From assembly GCA_036675505.1 (NCBI GenBank), contig JAKFEW010000071.1, forward strand, positions 1-47,593: a stretch of DNA of 47,593 bases. The letters run 5' to 3'. The notes under the pieces are model-generated. The model was not told the DNA's origin, made no database searches, and saw only the letters and a list, made by a program, of their open reading frames with translations. Source of the stretch: JAKFEW01 sp036675505. GTDB taxonomy: Bacteria; Cyanobacteriota; Sericytochromatia; S15B-MN24; JAQBPE01. A program made the position numbers and the translations under genes. The number at the start of each line of letters is the position of its first letter. The first letter of the stretch is position 1. Of the stretch, positions 17,171-23,827 are shown in pieces.

Positions 17171-17247
17171 GCCATACCGGGTGTAACCGAGCGCACCGCG
17201 GATCACGACGGCATCCCGTCATAATGGGGCCCGCCCGGGGAGGCCAC

Positions 17248-17276
17248 ATCATACGGCCGCCGGGCCAGGCGGGCAA
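17248..17276 (-). promoter_or_regulatory. Promoter of the M16 pair
   Basis: On the minus strand TTGCCC (17276-17271), 17-base spacer, TATGAT (17253-17248). Confidence 0.7.
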
Positions 17277-17344
17277 CCGAGCTTATGTTTACGCCCGCTT
17301 GCTCGAACCAGGCGCGAATGGCCGCGTGGCCTGTGGTTCCGGAG

Positions 17345-17374
17345 TTGACGTCAGGGCGCCAATCCTTCTAAGAT
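17345..17374 (+). promoter_or_regulatory. Promoter of the MshEN-csaB-tagA-ftsEX operon
   Basis: TTGACG (17345-17350), 18-base spacer, TAAGAT (17369-17374), 41 bases before ATG 17416. The start has GAGGAGAG upstream. No other promoter is visible before ftsX, and the genes downstream overlap. Confidence 0.7.
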
Positions 17375-17415
17375 GAAGAGGCGCGGCCAAGCATCGCGAT
17401 TACGAGGAGAGCCGC

Positions 17416-17889
17416 ATGGCGCTGGAACCCAACGAGTTCGTCGAGGATGCCTCAGCAGCCGGTTATGCGGCCGAAGAGGACGATTACGTCGTCCCCGAGC
17501 TGCCCGCGCCCTACACCATCCACGAAACGGTGATCGAGGACAACCGCATCGGCCAGCTGCTCATGCGCCACCGCCTGCTCAACCTCCAGCAGCTCGAAGA
17601 TTGCCTGATGTCCCAGGTGGACTACCCCGGCCTGCTGCTCGGCGAGATCGCCGTCGAGAAGGACTACGCCACCGTCGAGGACATCCAGGGCGTGCTCAAG
17701 CTCCAGCTCTCCGAGCTGCGGCTCGGCCAGATCCTCCTGCGCACCAAGTGCATCTCCCAGGAACAACTGGATATCGCGCTGGTCGACCAGGACAACACGG
17801 GTGAGTTGTTGGGCTCGATCCTGATCGGGTTCGGGTTCTGCACGCCCGAGCAGATCAACTGGGCGATCGACCAACAGAACAAGGATTGA
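17416..17889 (+). CDS. Stand-alone tandem MshEN-like (putative c-di-GMP receptor) protein
   Basis: 157 residues. After an acidic, unstructured N-terminus (1-40) the protein is four copies of a repeat of about 24 residues. These run from 44 (RIGQLLMRHRLLN, then LEDCLMSQ), from about 73 (LLGEIAVEKDYATVEDI), from about 101 (RLGQILLRTKCIS, then LDIALVDQ) and from about 131 (LLGSILIGFGFCT, then INWAIDQQ). The RLGxxL...L..AL..Q pattern is that of the MshEN N-domain of type II secretion/pilus ATPases, where a repeat pair binds c-di-GMP. Here no ATPase follows. It is first in an operon with wall and division genes and probably a regulatory receptor. Confidence 0.8.
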   Translation: MALEPNEFVEDASAAGYAAEEDDYVVPELPAPYTIHETVIEDNRIGQLLMRHRLLNLQQLEDCLMSQVDYPGLLLGEIAVEKDYATVEDIQGVLKLQLSELRLGQILLRTKCISQEQLDIALVDQDNTGELLGSILIGFGFCTPEQINWAIDQQNKD

Positions 17890-17897
17890 CGGGCGAC

Positions 17898-19097
17898 GTG
17901 AGCGCGGTGGCTACCTCCCCCAGGCACGATACCTCGAACCACGCACCCGAGCGAGCCGGCGAGCCTCTTCGGATCGTGGTTTCGGGCTATTATGGGTACA
18001 ATAACCTGGGTGACGAGGCCATCCTCACGGCTCTCACCCAGCAACTACGGGCCGTGGGCGAGCGGGATGGCGCGGTGGAAATCGTCGCGCTCTCGGGTGA
18101 CCCGGCGGCGACAGCGGCCACGCTCGGCATCCGGGCCGTCGACCGGCTGTCGATACCGGCCGTCTGGCGCGCCTTGCGGAACGCCGATCTCTTCGTCAGT
18201 GGAGGCGGGAGCTTGCTCCAGGACGTCACGGGCCTCGGTTCCGTGCCTTACTATCTGGGTCTGATGCGCCTCGCGAAGCTCGCGGGCGCCCGCACCATGA
18301 TGCTCGGCCAGGGCGTCGGCCCGCTCGGGCTGCCCACCAGCCGGTGGATGGTCGGCCGCGTCGTGCGGGGCCTCGATGCGGTGACGGTGCGCGACGAGGA
18401 CTCGCGCGAGCTGCTCGTGCGCTGCGGCGTGCCGCGCGACCGCATCGAGCTCACGGCCGACCCCGTGCTCGCGCTCGCGCCCGCGCCCGCGGAGCGCACC
18501 GAGGCGGTCTGGCAGCGCCTGGGCTTGCAGCCCGGCCGGGCCACCATCGCGATCTCCGTCCGGCCCTGGGCCAGCTGGTACGAGCGCCAGCTCAAGGCGT
18601 TCTCCGCGGTCCTGGCCCAGCGGGCCGAGGCCTGGGACGCGCAGATCCTGTTGCTGCCTTTCCACCGACCCGACGACGAGCCGCTGGTCGACGAGCTGCG
18701 CTATTGCCTGGAGACGCGCCCCGAGGCGCACCGGCCGCACGTCGCCGTGCTCGAGGAGGCGCTGAACCCCCAGGACATGATGGCGCTGCTCGGCCGGGTC
18801 GACCTGCTCGTCGGCATGCGGCTGCACGCCTTGATCATGGCCGCCGCGATGGCGACGCCGTCCTTCGGCATCGTCTACGACCCCAAGATCGCGGCCTTCG
18901 CGGCGCAGGCTGGCTTCCCGACGATCGAGTCCGTGACGGCGCTCGAGGAGTCCGACCGGCTCGCCGGCCTGCTCCAGCGGACCTGGGAGGCGCGCACCGA
19001 AGCGCGCGCGGCGTTGCTCGAACGCCAGGTGGCCTGGCAGGCGCAGGCCCGGCGCAACGCCGAGGTCGCCGTGGCGCTCGCGAGGTCCGCCTCATGA
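17898..19097 (+). CDS. csaB: Polysaccharide pyruvyl transferase CsaB
   Basis: About 399 residues. The N-terminal SGYYGYNNLGDEAILTAL, the middle FVSGGGSLLQDVTG and MLGQGVGPL, and the C-terminal GMRLHALIMAA are hallmark motifs of the CsaB family, which adds ketal-linked pyruvate to cell-wall polysaccharide. Pyruvylated wall polymers anchor SLH-domain S-layer proteins, so an S-layer-like surface is inferred. Start is uncertain: GTG 17898 gives the shortest sensible N-terminus; TTG 17886 overlaps the stop of the preceding gene. Its last bases overlap the next start (ATGA). Confidence 0.92.
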   Translation: MSAVATSPRHDTSNHAPERAGEPLRIVVSGYYGYNNLGDEAILTALTQQLRAVGERDGAVEIVALSGDPAATAATLGIRAVDRLSIPAVWRALRNADLFVSGGGSLLQDVTGLGSVPYYLGLMRLAKLAGARTMMLGQGVGPLGLPTSRWMVGRVVRGLDAVTVRDEDSRELLVRCGVPRDRIELTADPVLALAPAPAERTEAVWQRLGLQPGRATIAISVRPWASWYERQLKAFSAVLAQRAEAWDAQILLLPFHRPDDEPLVDELRYCLETRPEAHRPHVAVLEEALNPQDMMALLGRVDLLVGMRLHALIMAAAMATPSFGIVYDPKIAAFAAQAGFPTIESVTALEESDRLAGLLQRTWEARTEARAALLERQVAWQAQARRNAEVAVALARSAS

Positions 19098-19864
19098 CCG
19101 TCGCGACCAGCCGCCACTTCGTGCTGGGCCTGCCCGTCGACGTGCTCTCGCTCGCGGCGGCGACAGACATCGTGGCGCAGGCGATCGTCGCGCGCCGCGA
19201 GCCGCTGCAGATCGTCACGATGAACGCCGAGATGGCGATGCAGGCGCAGCAGGACCCGGCCCTCGCCGAGGTGATCCGCCACGCCGGCCTGGTCACGCCC
19301 GACGGCTCGGGGGTGGTGTGGGCCGTGCGGCGCCAGCCGGGCGGCGACGCCATCCACAAGGTCGCGGGCGTCGATTTGCTGCGCGAGGTGGCCGGCCGGG
19401 CGGCCCGCGAGGGCTGGTCCCTGTTCCTGCTCGGGGCCAAGCCCGGCGTGGCGGCCGAAGCCGCCGCCCACCTCACCGAAGCCAACCCGGGCCTGCGCAT
19501 CGTGGGCGTGCGCGACGGCTACTTCAAGGCCGCCGACGAGCCCGCGCTCTTCGACGAGATCCGCCGGGCCCGCCCCGACGTGCTGCTGGTCGCGCTCGGC
19601 GTGCCGCGCCAGGAAACCTGGATTCGCCGGTTCCAGGGCGAGCTCGGCGTGCCGGTGGCCATGGGCGTGGGCGGCAGCTTCGATGTCTTCGCCGGGCGCG
19701 TCCAGCGCGCGCCCGAGCTCTTCCGGAAGTTCCACCTGGAGTGGCTGTTCCGCCTGATTCAGGAGCCGTGGCGCTTCAGGCGCATGCGCTCGACGTTGCC
19801 CGAATTCGTCAAAGAAGTCCTGCGTCGCGGCGAAGACGCACCCACCTCGGAGGTCCAACCGTGA
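19094..19864 (+). CDS. tagA: WecG/TagA/CpsF family glycosyltransferase
   Basis: 256 residues, full length for the family that transfers N-acetylmannosamine(uronic acid) to lipid-linked GlcNAc, an early step of wall teichoic acid-type or enterobacterial common antigen-type polymers. Motifs: TMNAEMAMQAQ, VTPDGSGVVWA, ALGVPRQETWI, GVGGSFDVFAGRVQRAP and HLEWLFRLIQEPWRFRR. ATG 19094 overlaps the csaB stop by 4 bases. Together with CsaB it suggests a pyruvylated secondary wall polymer made by one operon. The true sugar cannot be told from sequence. Confidence 0.92.
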   Translation: MTVATSRHFVLGLPVDVLSLAAATDIVAQAIVARREPLQIVTMNAEMAMQAQQDPALAEVIRHAGLVTPDGSGVVWAVRRQPGGDAIHKVAGVDLLREVAGRAAREGWSLFLLGAKPGVAAEAAAHLTEANPGLRIVGVRDGYFKAADEPALFDEIRRARPDVLLVALGVPRQETWIRRFQGELGVPVAMGVGGSFDVFAGRVQRAPELFRKFHLEWLFRLIQEPWRFRRMRSTLPEFVKEVLRRGEDAPTSEVQP

Positions 19865-20550
19865 TCAGCATCCGTCAAGTCACGAAAGTCTACCCGAATG
19901 GCGTCCGCGCCCTTTCGGGCTTGAACCTCGAGGTGAAGCAGGGCGAGTTCGTCTTCATCGTCGGCCCTTCAGGCGCCGGCAAGTCGACGCTGATGAAGCT
20001 CCTGTACCGGGCCGAAGTGCCCACCGCAGGCGGGGTCGTGATCAGCGGCGTCGACATCGGCAAGCTGTCGATGCGGAACCTGCCCAAGCTGCGCCAGCGC
20101 ATCGGCGTGGTCTTCCAGGACTACAAGCTGCTCAACGACCGCAGCGTTTACGAGAACGTCGCGTTCGCGCTCAAGATCATCGGCACGGCCAAGGCCGAGA
20201 TGCACCACCGCGTGCGCTCGAGCCTCGACCTGGTCGGCCTGCGCGACTTCGCGGACGCGCTGCCGGGCGAGCTCTCGGGCGGCCAGCAGCAGCGGGTCTG
20301 CCTGGCGCGGGCGATCGTCAACACGCCGCCGCTGCTCATCGCCGACGAACCCACGGGCAACCTCGATCCCGAGACCTCGTGGGAAATCATGCGGCTGCTC
20401 ACCAAAATCAACCTGCACGGCACGACGGTCGTCGTGGCGACGCACAACAAGCTGGTAGTCGACAACATGCGGCGCCGGGTGCTGACCATCGATGGCGGCA
20501 AGCTGGTGCAAGATCAGGCACGAGGGGTGTACTCCGTTGGAGTCCATTAA
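19861..20550 (+). CDS. ftsE: Cell-division ATP-binding protein FtsE
   Basis: 229 residues, complete ABC ATPase: Walker A GPSGAGKST (35-43), signature LSGGQQQR (138-145; usual form LSGGEQQR), Walker B with DEPTGNLD (162-169) and H-loop ATHN. The Q-loop is VVFQDYKLL, which with the LLYRAEVP segment is typical of FtsE. With FtsX it drives activation of peptidoglycan hydrolases at the septum. GTG 19861 overlaps the previous stop (GTGA). Confidence 0.96.
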   Translation: MISIRQVTKVYPNGVRALSGLNLEVKQGEFVFIVGPSGAGKSTLMKLLYRAEVPTAGGVVISGVDIGKLSMRNLPKLRQRIGVVFQDYKLLNDRSVYENVAFALKIIGTAKAEMHHRVRSSLDLVGLRDFADALPGELSGGQQQRVCLARAIVNTPPLLIADEPTGNLDPETSWEIMRLLTKINLHGTTVVVATHNKLVVDNMRRRVLTIDGGKLVQDQARGVYSVGVH

Positions 20551-21439
20551 GCAGTTTCTCCGTCTTTGCGAGTTCGTGGGGCAAGAGGCCCTCGCGAGCA
20601 TGGCCCGATCGGCCTGGATGAGCTGGCTGGTGATCGTCACGATCGCCGTCAGCCTGAGCATCCTGGGCGGGTTCTGGCTGGTCGTGCAGGACCTCCGCAC
20701 GGTGAGCCACCAGGTCGGCGCGAAGGTGCCGATCGCCGTCTTCCTGTCCGATGACGCCGATCCCAAGGGCGTCGAGCTCGCGATCCGCGAGCTGCCGGAC
20801 ATCGAGAGCGTCAAGCTGATCACCAAGGAGCAGGCCTGGAAGGAGATGCAGCAGGACATGCGCTCGCGCATGACCTTCGACACGCTCCTCGACGCGAACC
20901 CGCTGCCGAACACCTTCTCGGTGCAGACCAAGAGCCCCGACGCCACGCCGGCGGTCGCCGAGCGCATCGCCAAGCTCCAGGGCGTGGAGGACATCCAGTA
21001 CGGCGCCGATTTGTTGAAGAAGCTGAGCGAGTTCTCGGGCTTCATCCGCGCGGCCGGCCTGGTGATCAGCGGCATCCTGGGCGTCGCCAGCCTGGCGATC
21101 ATCATGAACACCATCCGGCTCGCCGTGATGGCGCGACGCCGGGAAATCGAGATCATGCACCTGGTCGGCGCGTCCAACGCCTTCATCGCCTGGCCGTTCC
21201 TGCTCGAGGGCATGCTCTTCGGCCTGTTCGGCGCGATGCTGACCGGGGCCGCGCTGGTGTCCTGGCGTTACTTCACGTTCGCGAAGTGGCAGGAGCTCTT
21301 CCCGTTCGTGCCGATGCAGCTCGACTTCGTGTCGACGGCGCAGGTGCTGACCTACCTCACGGTGATCGGCATGGGCCTCGGCGCGGTCGGCAGCGCGCTT
21401 TCGGTGCGCAAGCACATCCGCCACGCGATGGCGGACTGA
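20537..21439 (+). CDS. ftsX: Cell-division membrane protein FtsX
   Basis: 300 residues, four predicted helices: one near residues 25-50, a large extracytoplasmic domain (about 50-180), then three helices. KVPIAVFLSDDADPKGV and MNTIRLAVMARRREIEIMHLVGAS are family motifs. The last is the cytoplasmic loop contacting FtsE. TTG 20537 is chosen because GAGGGG lies 9 bases upstream and the product starts like other FtsX proteins; it overlaps ftsE by 14 bases. Confidence 0.95.
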   Translation: MESIKQFLRLCEFVGQEALASMARSAWMSWLVIVTIAVSLSILGGFWLVVQDLRTVSHQVGAKVPIAVFLSDDADPKGVELAIRELPDIESVKLITKEQAWKEMQQDMRSRMTFDTLLDANPLPNTFSVQTKSPDATPAVAERIAKLQGVEDIQYGADLLKKLSEFSGFIRAAGLVISGILGVASLAIIMNTIRLAVMARRREIEIMHLVGASNAFIAWPFLLEGMLFGLFGAMLTGAALVSWRYFTFAKWQELFPFVPMQLDFVSTAQVLTYLTVIGMGLGAVGSALSVRKHIRHAMAD

Positions 21440-21454
21440 GCCTCCCGACAAAAT

Positions 21455-21478
21455 GGGCCCCCGCCTCGGCGGGGGCCC
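21455..21478. terminator. Bidirectional hairpin between ftsX and trxA
   Basis: Perfect 10-base stem GGGCCCCCGC / GCGGGGGCCC with a short loop, midway between two converging genes. No T run follows on the plus strand; AAAAT precedes it, giving ATTTT on the minus strand, so it works best for trxA. Confidence 0.75.
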
Positions 21479-21493
21479 AACTCGTTCGGTGGT

Positions 21494-21820
21494 CTAGACC
21501 AGCGCGGGCTGGAGCTTCGCGAGCAACTGCTCCTTCGACATGTAGCCGACCAGGCGCTCGGCGGGCTGGCCGTTCTTGAAGAGGATCAGCGTGGGGATGC
21601 TCATGACGCTGTACTTCTGCGCGGAGGCGGCGTTCTGATCGACGTCGAGCTTGGCGATCGTCAGCTTGCCGGCGTGCTCCGTGGCGATCTCCTCGAGCAC
21701 GGGGGCGATCATCTTGCAGGGTCCGCACCACGTCGCCCAGAAGTCCACGAGGACGGGCGTGCTGGCTTCGAGCACGTCTTTCTGGAAGCTGGCGTCGGTG
21801 GTGGTGATGGGGTTGGCCAT
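21494..21820 (-). CDS. trxA: Thioredoxin
   Basis: 108 residues with the redox site WCGPC at 31-35, the cis-proline in MSIPTLILF and FKNGQPAERLVGY, all standard for thioredoxin 1. It keeps cytoplasmic proteins reduced and feeds electrons to reductases. ATG 21820 has GGAGGATT 6 bases upstream. A strong promoter lies at 21862-21891. Single gene unit. Confidence 0.97.
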   Translation of the reverse strand: MANPITTTDASFQKDVLEASTPVLVDFWATWCGPCKMIAPVLEEIATEHAGKLTIAKLDVDQNAASAQKYSVMSIPTLILFKNGQPAERLVGYMSKEQLLAKLQPALV

Positions 21821-21861
21821 TATGGAATCCTCCGTGGGGTTCTGTTCAATCGGTGAGGCCC

Positions 21862-21891
21862 ATTGTAGGTCTGCCCGATCGGGGGCGTCAA
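21862..21891 (-). promoter_or_regulatory. Promoter of trxA
   Basis: Minus strand TTGACG (21891-21886), 18-base spacer, TACAAT (21867-21862); leader of about 35 bases. Confidence 0.8.
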
Positions 21892-21911
21892 GCCGCACGC
21901 GGCGCGGCGTC

Positions 21912-21941
21912 TTGACCCGCGGATGCAGGCCATGATAGGAT
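21912..21941 (+). promoter_or_regulatory. Promoter of the tRNA-Ser/tRNA-Arg unit
   Basis: TTGACC (21912-21917), 18-base spacer, TAGGAT (21936-21941), 12 bases before the tRNA. Confidence 0.7.
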
Positions 21942-21953
21942 GATACCACTTCA

Positions 21954-22046
21954 GGAGAGGTGGCTGAGTACGGTCGAAAGCGGCTTCCTGCTAAGAAGTT
22001 ATACCGGCTTAAACCGGTATCGCGGGTTCGAATCCCGCCCTCTCCG
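21954..22046 (+). tRNA. tRNA-Ser (GCT)
   Basis: 93 bases with a long, clearly paired variable arm (ATACCGG / CCGGTAT). Acceptor GGAGAGG pairs with CCTCTCC; the anticodon loop CTGCTAA gives GCT. CCA is not encoded. Confidence 0.96.
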
Positions 22047-22060
22047 CTCCTGTTGTTTTT

Positions 22061-22134
22061 GCGCTGGTAGCTCAGTTGGATAGAGCGTCTGACTACGAAT
22101 CAGAAGGTCCCAGGTTCAAGTCCTGGTCGGCGCG
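22061..22134 (+). tRNA. tRNA-Arg (ACG), copy 1
   Basis: 74 bases. Acceptor GCGCTGG pairs with TCGGCGC; anticodon stem TCTGA/TCAGA with loop CTACGAA, anticodon ACG (A34 is normally edited to inosine). It lies 14 bases after tRNA-Ser and is identical to the copy at 35079. Confidence 0.97.
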
Positions 22135-22143
22135 CTGATGTAG

Positions 22144-22172
22144 ACCCGTTTCCCGGTAGGGAAGCGGGTTTT
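22144..22172 (+). terminator. Rho-independent terminator of the tRNA-Ser/Arg unit
   Basis: 11-base stem ACCCGTTTCCC / GGGAAGCGGGT (one G-T pair), 4-base loop, tail TTTT. Confidence 0.9.
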
Positions 22173-22212
22173 CTCATGCAGTCACCCGACTTCGCGAATT
22201 TCGCCCGCCAGC

Positions 22213-22500
22213 TTCAAGGAAAAGGTGCGGCAGCTGACTAGGCGCCATCAAGGAAAGAACCTGGAGGAGGTCATCACGCGTCTCAACCCGACGATTCGGG
22301 GCTGGGGCCGGTACTTCCGTGGCTCGAACTGGGAGACGGTCGCCGAGGAACTGGACGCCTGGATTCGGATGCGCCTGCGGAGCTTCATCCGCAGACACGT
22401 GACGGTGAGAAGCAAGTATAATGCCGTATACACCGTCGCGTTCTTCCAAAGGAAACGGCTGGTGAGCCTCACCAGCCAGATCGCTCCCGCCCCCTGCTAA
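22213..22500 (+). pseudogene. Group II intron reverse transcriptase/maturase, C-terminal remnant
   Basis: Only the last 95 or so residues of an intron-encoded protein remain. From FKEKVRQLTRRHQGKNLEEV through LNPTIRGWGRYFR to LDAWIRMRLRSFIRRH this is the maturase (GIIM) domain found at the end of such proteins. Upstream of 22213 the frame reads without homology back to the tRNA terminator, so the reverse transcriptase domains and the intron 5' part are gone. The stop at 22498 is followed at the normal distance by intron domains V and VI. The fragment cannot reverse transcribe; any product would be unfunctional for mobility. Confidence 0.88.
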
Positions 22501-22517
22501 TGGGCAACGTCGTTGGA

Positions 22518-22591
22518 GAGCTGGATGCGGGAGATCCGCCCGTCCGGTTCGACGAGTAGGCGGAGGCGGCGACGCCTCCCCCTACTCTAAC
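22518..22591 (+). mobile_element. Group II intron domains V and VI (3' end of intron)
   Basis: Domain V (22518-22550) begins GAGCTGGATGCGGGAGATCC and ends CCGGTTC; the outer 8 bases pair (GAGCTGGA / TCCGGTTC), as in the catalytic domain V hairpin. Domain VI (22551-22591) is a 15-base stem (GAGTAGGCGGAGGCG against CGCCTCCCCCTACTC) with unpaired A residues after the stem. The intron should end near TAAC, 22588-22591. The next gene's ribosome site (GAGGAG) starts 5 bases later. Confidence 0.85.
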
Positions 22592-22609
22592 GACCGAGGA
22601 GAAGCGTCA

Positions 22610-23827
22610 ATGCGCGTTCAGTTCGTGGGTCAGGGGCTGCCAGGCCCTTCGATGGCTCGTGTCGGGGATCTTCTGCGCGACGCCTTGCGCGACCCCTACT
22701 ACACCTCGTTCACGGCCTATGCGGCCTACGTCAGCATTGGCGTCGCGCGGCAGTTGGCCGGGCTCATCGGCCAGTTCGTCGCCGGCCGGCCCGATCGCCG
22801 CGTGGCGCTCTTCGTCGGAGGCGACCTCGAGGTGACCACGATTCCTGCACTCGAGGCGCTCCTCGACGTGCCCGCCGAGGTACGGGTCATCAGGTTCTCG
22901 GCCGTCGAAGCGCAGCCGATCATCTACCATCCGAAGACGTACGTCTTCCGCGGTGAGACCAACCTGATCATCGTCGGCTCGAGCAATATGACGACGCGTG
23001 GCTGGGAGCGCAACGTCGAGAACTCGGTCGTCGTGACGTTCGACGAAGGCGACCCCGAGGGTGCGGCCTTCCTCGCCGAAATCGAGTCGTTTTACGCGCA
23101 TGCCGAATTCGACCAGCACGCCCAGCTGCTCGACCGTGAGCTGATCGCGTTGTTCAAGGCCGCAGAGCTGGTCGTGTCGGCCGAACCGCCACCCGCCAAG
23201 CCGCTGGTCGAACTTTCCGAGGCGGCCAAGCAGGCACGGAAGGAGTTACAGGCACGCTTTCCTGGGATCACCGTTTCGAAGCAGCCCGGGCAGGCGGCCA
23301 CGGCCGATCCGAGCGGAGCGTTCCCGACCGCAATCCCCGGTGCGAACCGCTTTTGGTGTGAGACGCAGCGAATGACCGGGGCTTCCGGCAACCAGCTCGA
23401 CCTTTCGAAAACAGCAAAGCGCCGCCGCACCGCCCCCGGATCGGTTCATTTGTTCGGATGGCCGCCGCCGAACGTGGAAGGCGACCTGTCGGTGAGCCTC
23501 GACTTCGGCGGCCGGATATTCCACGGCAACCGCATCAGCTACTTCAAGGGCAACGGGATGTGGCGGCTGCTCATGCTCGGTGTCGCCGCTGATGGAACCA
23601 CCATGCCCGACGTGGTCCGCCAGCAGTTGAACAACAAGGTGCTGGTATTCACCGCTACCGGCGAGCATCATTACCGGCTGGACGTTCAGGATGGCGACAC
23701 CCTCGAGCGCTTGAAGGCTGAAAGCCGCTTCGTCGACGAGAACCAGCGGGGCGGCGCGAGCAAGCCCGGCCGCTGGTGGGGCGTGCTGGAAGGCGAGGCG
23801 TTCCTCAGCTACCACGGCCTGATTTGA
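22610..23827 (+). CDS. BfiI/NgoFVII-like PLD-fold restriction endonuclease
   Basis: 405 residues with one phospholipase-D half-site: His107-Pro-Lys109 (IYHPKTYVF), Asn126 (GSSNMTTRGW) and Glu137 (ERNVEN). BfiI, a metal-independent type IIS enzyme, uses the same H-x-K, Asn, Glu set with nearly the same spacing, in a dimer that shares one active site. Residues 1-190 form the nuclease domain. Residues about 240-405 (WCETQRMTGASGNQLDLS, then HLFGWPPP, then RISYFKGNGMWRLLML) resemble the C-terminal DNA-binding part of NgoFVII-type enzymes, a B3-like fold. The ATG has GAGGAG 8 bases upstream and follows the intron remnant directly. The 3' end overlaps the convergent methylase by 23 bases. Confidence 0.82.
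   Translation: MRVQFVGQGLPGPSMARVGDLLRDALRDPYYTSFTAYAAYVSIGVARQLAGLIGQFVAGRPDRRVALFVGGDLEVTTIPALEALLDVPAEVRVIRFSAVEAQPIIYHPKTYVFRGETNLIIVGSSNMTTRGWERNVENSVVVTFDEGDPEGAAFLAEIESFYAHAEFDQHAQLLDRELIALFKAAELVVSAEPPPAKPLVELSEAAKQARKELQARFPGITVSKQPGQAATADPSGAFPTAIPGANRFWCETQRMTGASGNQLDLSKTAKRRRTAPGSVHLFGWPPPNVEGDLSVSLDFGGRIFHGNRISYFKGNGMWRLLMLGVAADGTTMPDVVRQQLNNKVLVFTATGEHHYRLDVQDGDTLERLKAESRFVDENQRGGASKPGRWWGVLEGEAFLSYHGLI

Noticed and set aside
18344..19093. N-terminal extension of the TagA frame
   Set aside because: It overlaps csaB out of frame and is Arg/Ala-rich; the real protein begins at ATG 19094.
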